The position numbers were made by a program, and so were the translations under genes. The notes under the pieces were generated by a model. The model saw only the letters and a list, made by a program, of their open reading frames with translations, made no database searches and was not told the origin of the DNA. 64,000 nt of DNA from CAZWRN01 sp964446685 (GTDB taxonomy: Bacteria; Patescibacteriota; Microgenomatia; Daviesbacterales; UBA10151). The stretch is taken from assembly GCA_964446685.1 (NCBI GenBank), contig CAYUPO010000002.1, forward strand, positions 47,480 through 111,479, given 5' to 3'. Every line of letters starts with the position of its first letter. Position 1 is the first letter of the stretch. Shown here piece after piece: positions 60,541 through 64,000 of this stretch.

Positions 60541-61035
60541 ATGTCAAAATTACCTGAATGGGGATCTGCCGAAAAAATTCAACGACAAATCGTTGAAGGA
60601 AAATTATTAATTGGAATTGGACTAATATTCGTTGGTGTTGGAGCTACAGATGCCACACTTGGTATTCAACAAATTGACACAGATTTTAGCCGCAGATTTC
60701 CTGTCCCAGTTACACAAACCCAAGCAAATGATGCTCAGAGTAGAATTGAGATTTTAAATCAAGCTATCATAGATGATGCTTTAAATAGACGCTCTGCTAA
60801 TGAGAGAACTTTAAATGAAATGAGAGATCTATTAAGTATTAAGAGAAAAGTCAAAGAACAAACAGATTATAAAGCCCGATTAAGAAATCCTTTTGTAGAC
60901 ATCGATTATTCAAAGCCCCGCAGTCGATTCCTCTTTGATTTCTTAGGTATGGTCGGAGGAACTATTTCAGCAATTTATGGAGCATGGTCTTTGAGAGAAG
61001 GCTTAATGAAAGAGGACTGGGAGAAAAACAACTAA
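60541..61035 (+). CDS. Hypothetical membrane protein (164 aa)
   Basis: Not recognised. Two hydrophobic helices at the ends (LLIGIGLIFVGVGATDATLG, ~22-42, and FLGMVGGTISAIYGAWSL near 140) with a charged, helical middle (QSRIEILNQAIIDDALNRRS). The start follows from the promoter; the frame open to 60526 would translate the -10 box. Overlaps the next (convergent) gene by 4 nt. Confidence 0.65.
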   Translation: MSKLPEWGSAEKIQRQIVEGKLLIGIGLIFVGVGATDATLGIQQIDTDFSRRFPVPVTQTQANDAQSRIEILNQAIIDDALNRRSANERTLNEMRDLLSIKRKVKEQTDYKARLRNPFVDIDYSKPRSRFLFDFLGMVGGTISAIYGAWSLREGLMKEDWEKNN

Positions 61036-62069
61036 TTATTTCTTGCTGTTTTAATATTGAGCAATAAAAAGATACTTATTCCTGAATATAAAACAAGTTC
61101 AGCTACTTCAGACCACTCTCCATAACTATGCGGACCTCCCAAAGTATAAGCGTTATAAACTAAACTTAGATAAAAGAAGAAAAACAAATATTGACCTGGT
61201 ACAAAATACTTTAGTATTTTTTCTTGTTTTTTGAAAAAAAGATCCGCCAATATCCAGGCAAATGATCCATATAGTCCGATCATCAGATATCCGAAACCTA
61301 CCAATTGGTGTAATCCATTTATATTATGAACAGTCACTTCCTGCTGTAAATTTTCTTTGGCAATCTCAGAGGGTGTGCCATAACCAATTATTCTCTGACC
61401 CCAGGATATCTCATCTCCGGCTATAAAAAACAATCCTAAACAAACTAAACTAAATAAAATTGCCAGCAAAAATTGCTTTTTGCGCCAAAAGTTTCCCGAT
61501 AAAAGAAAAGCACTTATACTACCAATCAAAAGCATCAATACTTGAAGGTTTTCAATCAACGAATCTTCCTCAACCAGTTTAAGAAAAACATCCTGCGGCC
61601 AAACCCAAACCATACTGATCCCAATCACAAACAAAACTGGCGACAAGAAAATAATTTTAAAAAACCATTTCTGAAATAATCTTTCAGGTATCAACACCAG
61701 ACCAAACCCCCAACAGCTAAAACACCACATCATCAGCCTTTCAAACTGCACAAAATAATGGCTATAGACATAGTTGTAATAATGCGTCAGCTCAATAAAT
61801 GTAAAACTGAGCGCAACTACGGTACTGACAGGGATCACTATATATAAGAAGATATCAAACAAAAAAGAGGGCATCTCACGAAGCCAGCCGATCCGCAACA
61901 CCAAAACAACTGTCCAACATAAAATAAAAATTACCAGAGGATCAACCCCCACTTTAGTAACAGCTGAATTCAGATACCTGACAGAATCAGCTAACAATAA
62001 CAAACTTGAGAAAATTACCAAAAACCAACTAAATAAGATACACAACTTTCGGGAAGTTCGGGCAAGCAT
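61032..62069 (-). CDS. Polytopic membrane protein of unknown function (345 aa)
   Basis: About ten hydrophobic helices. Between them lies a conserved-looking loop: EEDSLIENLQVLML, then FFIAGDEISWGQRIIGYGTPSE and NLQQEVTVHNINGLH, a pattern I have seen in uncharacterised bacterial membrane proteins. The acidic EDS and DE, plus HN, could be a catalytic or ligand site. The start ATG at 62069 follows a promoter (62076-62105). Confidence 0.75.
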   Translation of the reverse strand: MLARTSRKLCILFSWFLVIFSSLLLLADSVRYLNSAVTKVGVDPLVIFILCWTVVLVLRIGWLREMPSFLFDIFLYIVIPVSTVVALSFTFIELTHYYNYVYSHYFVQFERLMMWCFSCWGFGLVLIPERLFQKWFFKIIFLSPVLFVIGISMVWVWPQDVFLKLVEEDSLIENLQVLMLLIGSISAFLLSGNFWRKKQFLLAILFSLVCLGLFFIAGDEISWGQRIIGYGTPSEIAKENLQQEVTVHNINGLHQLVGFGYLMIGLYGSFAWILADLFFKKQEKILKYFVPGQYLFFFFYLSLVYNAYTLGGPHSYGEWSEVAELVLYSGISIFLLLNIKTARNN

Positions 62070-62075
62070 ATCTCC

Positions 62076-62105
62076 ATTATCTGCTTCCGAATACCAGATT
62101 TGCAA
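62076..62105 (-). promoter_or_regulatory. Promoter of the polytopic membrane protein gene (leaderless type)
   Basis: Minus strand TTGCAA (62100-62105), 18-nt spacer, GATAAT (62076-62081), 6 nt to the ATG. A GGAG also lies 2-3 nt before the ATG, too close for a normal ribosome binding site. Confidence 0.6.
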
Positions 62106-62184
62106 TTAGCCTGAGTTTTACTTAAAATTGCACAGCTCAATTAAGATTGACTAAATATTTAGAAAAGGAGACAATTACACTTAG

Positions 62185-63951
62185 ATGCGGATTTTACTTT
62201 CATTTATTGTGGGCTTTTTAGTTTTCTTCCTGGCTAGTGAAGGATTTGATCGGGTTTTCAAAAGACCTATTCCAAGCAAGCTGGGCCTACTGATCCTTCT
62301 TCTTGGCTTTATCATCGGGATTTTTGGCCACTACTGGATGGAACAGCCAATTGCCACACTCTTGTCAGTGTTTCTGGCTGGAACTGGTATTGCCATCACA
62401 CTTTACCATCTCCTGACCAGACGTCATATTATCTCCGAACGCGTTGAACTAGAACTCGCCCGCAAACATGAAACTAAGATCGAACGAGCACTCGAAATCC
62501 TACCGGGAGCGCTCACCTGGACAGCATTAACCTCTCCTATCTGGCTCTCTTTCACTTTTCCTTTTGCAGTTGCTTACTTCATCATCGCTGCTCAGGCTTA
62601 CTGGTTGATTACCGCTTTAAAAAATGCGGTGTTGATCTTGCTTGGTTACCGCAAATTAGTTTGGACTAAAAAACAAAATTGGCTTAAAAAATTAAATCAG
62701 GAATTTCCCGATCAGGCCGAAACATATCATCATGTTATTCTGCTCCCTACCTATAAAGAAAGTATCGAAGTATTAAAACCAGCTTTTGATGCAGTAGCCA
62801 ATTCTCATTATCCGAAAAATAAAATATATCTGGGTGTAGGGTTTGAAGCCTGGGCTGATCAGGAACAGGTTCAGGGAATCATCAAACAACTTGAGCATTA
62901 TAAAACCAAAATTGCTGACGTTTTTGTCACAATACATGAACTACAGCCGGGTGAGATCAAAGGACCTGCCACCAATCGCAATCTGATGTATCGTAATGCT
63001 ATCAAGGAATTCGAAAAACGAGGAATTCCTCTAGATCAAGTACTAGTGACAACACTAGATGCCGACTTTGTAATTGATCCGGATTTACTAGCCGGAGCCA
63101 CCCATAAATATCTTTCTACTCCAGCAGATGTCCGTGATAAGAGATCTTTCACCGGATCCTTCTTTTACTACAACAATTATTGGCAATCCCCAACACCAAT
63201 GCGTCTGATCTCCACCGGAACTGCTTTTTGGCAGTTAGCGGAAATGTTTGGTTCAGACAAATATATGAACTTCTCCTCCCTCACAATTAATCTAAAATCA
63301 CTCAAAGAAATCGGCGGTTGGATCCCCAATAAGGTCAACGATGATTCCGGGTTTTATTGGAAAGCTTATTTCCATTTTAAAGGCGACTACAAAGTTATCC
63401 CTCACTATATCCCAATCAATGGAGATACCAATCTTGATACGACCCTGATAAAAACATTCCAAAATCAGTATCTCCAACTCAAACGATGGGCATATGGTGT
63501 AGAACATGTGCCTTATGCTTTCAAAGAATATTTCAAAAGACAGGATATCGATTTTTGGGATAAAACCGACAAACTTTTGTTTGTTTTATGGGGAAATTTG
63601 CGCTGGGGATCACTCGCTTTGATTGTTACGTTTGCCGGTCTGGTAATCCCTTTAGTCAATCCAACCTATGCTGAGTCAGTCATTGCTATTAATCTGCCAA
63701 TTGTTTCCTCATGGATTTTGACAGTAGCCTTTTTAGGTATGTTTGCCACCATCTTTGTCCACGAAAAAACAGCTCCCCCCAGACCAAAAAACTGGCCATT
63801 TGTTAAAAGGCTCTGGTCATACCTGCAATATCTGTTAGTTCCGGTAGTATTGGTCAGTATTACAACTATTCCAGCAATCGACGCCCAAACCTCCCTCATG
63901 TTTGGCAGATACTTAGAATACCGTGTGACTAACAAAGCCAGAGGGAAATAA
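62185..63951 (+). CDS. Membrane glycosyltransferase family 2 (cellulose synthase-like)
   Basis: Processive-type GT2 enzyme. N-terminal helices (~1-75 and ~105-155), then the catalytic domain: HHVILLPTYKES, VTTLDADFVIDPD (DxD metal site), the substrate loop TGSFFYYNNYW, DDSGFYWKAYF (catalytic base region) and QYLQLKRWAYG (QxxRW). C-terminal helices follow (~470-575). It would build or extend an extracellular polysaccharide or a lipid-linked sugar from a nucleotide sugar; the sugar is unknown. AAGGAG lies ~13 nt before the ATG. Confidence 0.9.
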   Translation: MRILLSFIVGFLVFFLASEGFDRVFKRPIPSKLGLLILLLGFIIGIFGHYWMEQPIATLLSVFLAGTGIAITLYHLLTRRHIISERVELELARKHETKIERALEILPGALTWTALTSPIWLSFTFPFAVAYFIIAAQAYWLITALKNAVLILLGYRKLVWTKKQNWLKKLNQEFPDQAETYHHVILLPTYKESIEVLKPAFDAVANSHYPKNKIYLGVGFEAWADQEQVQGIIKQLEHYKTKIADVFVTIHELQPGEIKGPATNRNLMYRNAIKEFEKRGIPLDQVLVTTLDADFVIDPDLLAGATHKYLSTPADVRDKRSFTGSFFYYNNYWQSPTPMRLISTGTAFWQLAEMFGSDKYMNFSSLTINLKSLKEIGGWIPNKVNDDSGFYWKAYFHFKGDYKVIPHYIPINGDTNLDTTLIKTFQNQYLQLKRWAYGVEHVPYAFKEYFKRQDIDFWDKTDKLLFVLWGNLRWGSLALIVTFAGLVIPLVNPTYAESVIAINLPIVSSWILTVAFLGMFATIFVHEKTAPPRPKNWPFVKRLWSYLQYLLVPVVLVSITTIPAIDAQTSLMFGRYLEYRVTNKARGK

Positions 63952-63956
63952 TGAAA

Positions 63957-64000
63957 CGTCATTGCGAGCGAAGCGAACAAGACCTGTGGTCATTGCGAGC
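63957..64000. repeat. Repeat of the GTCATTGCGAG type, cut by window edge
   Basis: Two GTCATTGCGAGC copies in direct order (63957 and 63989), the same unit as the left end of 38274-38436. Confidence 0.8.

Overview
The window is a 64 kb, AT-rich, gene-dense piece of bacterial chromosome. It contains one 100-base run of N (15152-15251), an assembly gap between grpE and dnaK. Everything points to a small-genome member of the Candidate Phyla Radiation (Patescibacteria), most likely a Microgenomates-type lineage. The reasons are minimal versions of universal proteins (484-residue IF2 without the N-terminal region, 220-residue HolA-like protein, 243-residue HrcA, 85-residue thioredoxin, 224-residue TpiA, Lon starting almost at the AAA+ module), many short single-helix envelope proteins, leaderless-type promoters, and many short palindromic repeats that encode peptides such as DSRLRGND where they fall inside genes. 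This placement is inference: no rRNA is present. TGA, TAA and TAG all act as stops.

Layout. 1-5.1 kb (minus): rpsO, phosphoribosyltransferase, pnp, a membrane protein and lon (cut by the window edge). 5.2-16.7 kb (minus): two lineage-specific proteins with clear promoters, infB, nusA, dnaJ, a GIY-YIG island, a dnaK-zinc ribbon pair, grpE and hrcA, headed by a CIRCE-type promoter. 16.7-17.9 kb: non-coding, with structured DNA and possible operators in front of an MFS exporter. 17.9-25.9 kb: 2H phosphoesterase-like protein, IPT/TIG surface protein, a gene with an in-frame TGA, lepA, RdgB/HAM1, murJ, rpsT. 26.2-34.2 kb: Nudix, PilN/PilO-like genes followed by a fibronectin/dockerin surface protein, HolA, LCP ligase, tpiA, alkyltransferase-like protein, a second GIY-YIG island, thioredoxin and small membrane proteins. 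34.3-47.3 kb: UvrD/PcrA helicase, G5-3D protein, FemAB-like transferase, methyltransferases, cupin, SGNH hydrolase, Nramp-like transporter, Xaa-Pro peptidase, PKD protein, HAD hydrolase. 47.4-64 kb: helicase-nuclease with a probable Fe-S site, DUF2130 protein, a 1025-residue secreted LCAT-like lipase, metG, YfiH/laccase-domain protein, Nudix, TatD, and a membrane glycosyltransferase.

The most unusual content is between the genes. More than ten doublets of short hairpins share one architecture: two palindromes face each other with conserved GTCAT ends pointing outward and variable stems kept paired by compensatory changes. Most doublets hold only 17-90 nt. Two (12600-12968 and 32436-32783) hold a complete, divergent GIY-YIG endonuclease gene and nothing else. 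This resembles the REPIN/RAYT relationship (non-autonomous hairpin doublets plus a nuclease-encoding version) but with a different nuclease family. The palindromes have also entered reading frames (lepA and, for related repeats, four other genes) and carry insertions of one another. Other notable signals are at least nine promoters whose -10 box ends 6-9 nt before the start codon, a divergent promoter pair sharing a perfect 17-bp inverted repeat (52053-52183), and a CIRCE operator lying between the -35 and -10 boxes of the hrcA operon.
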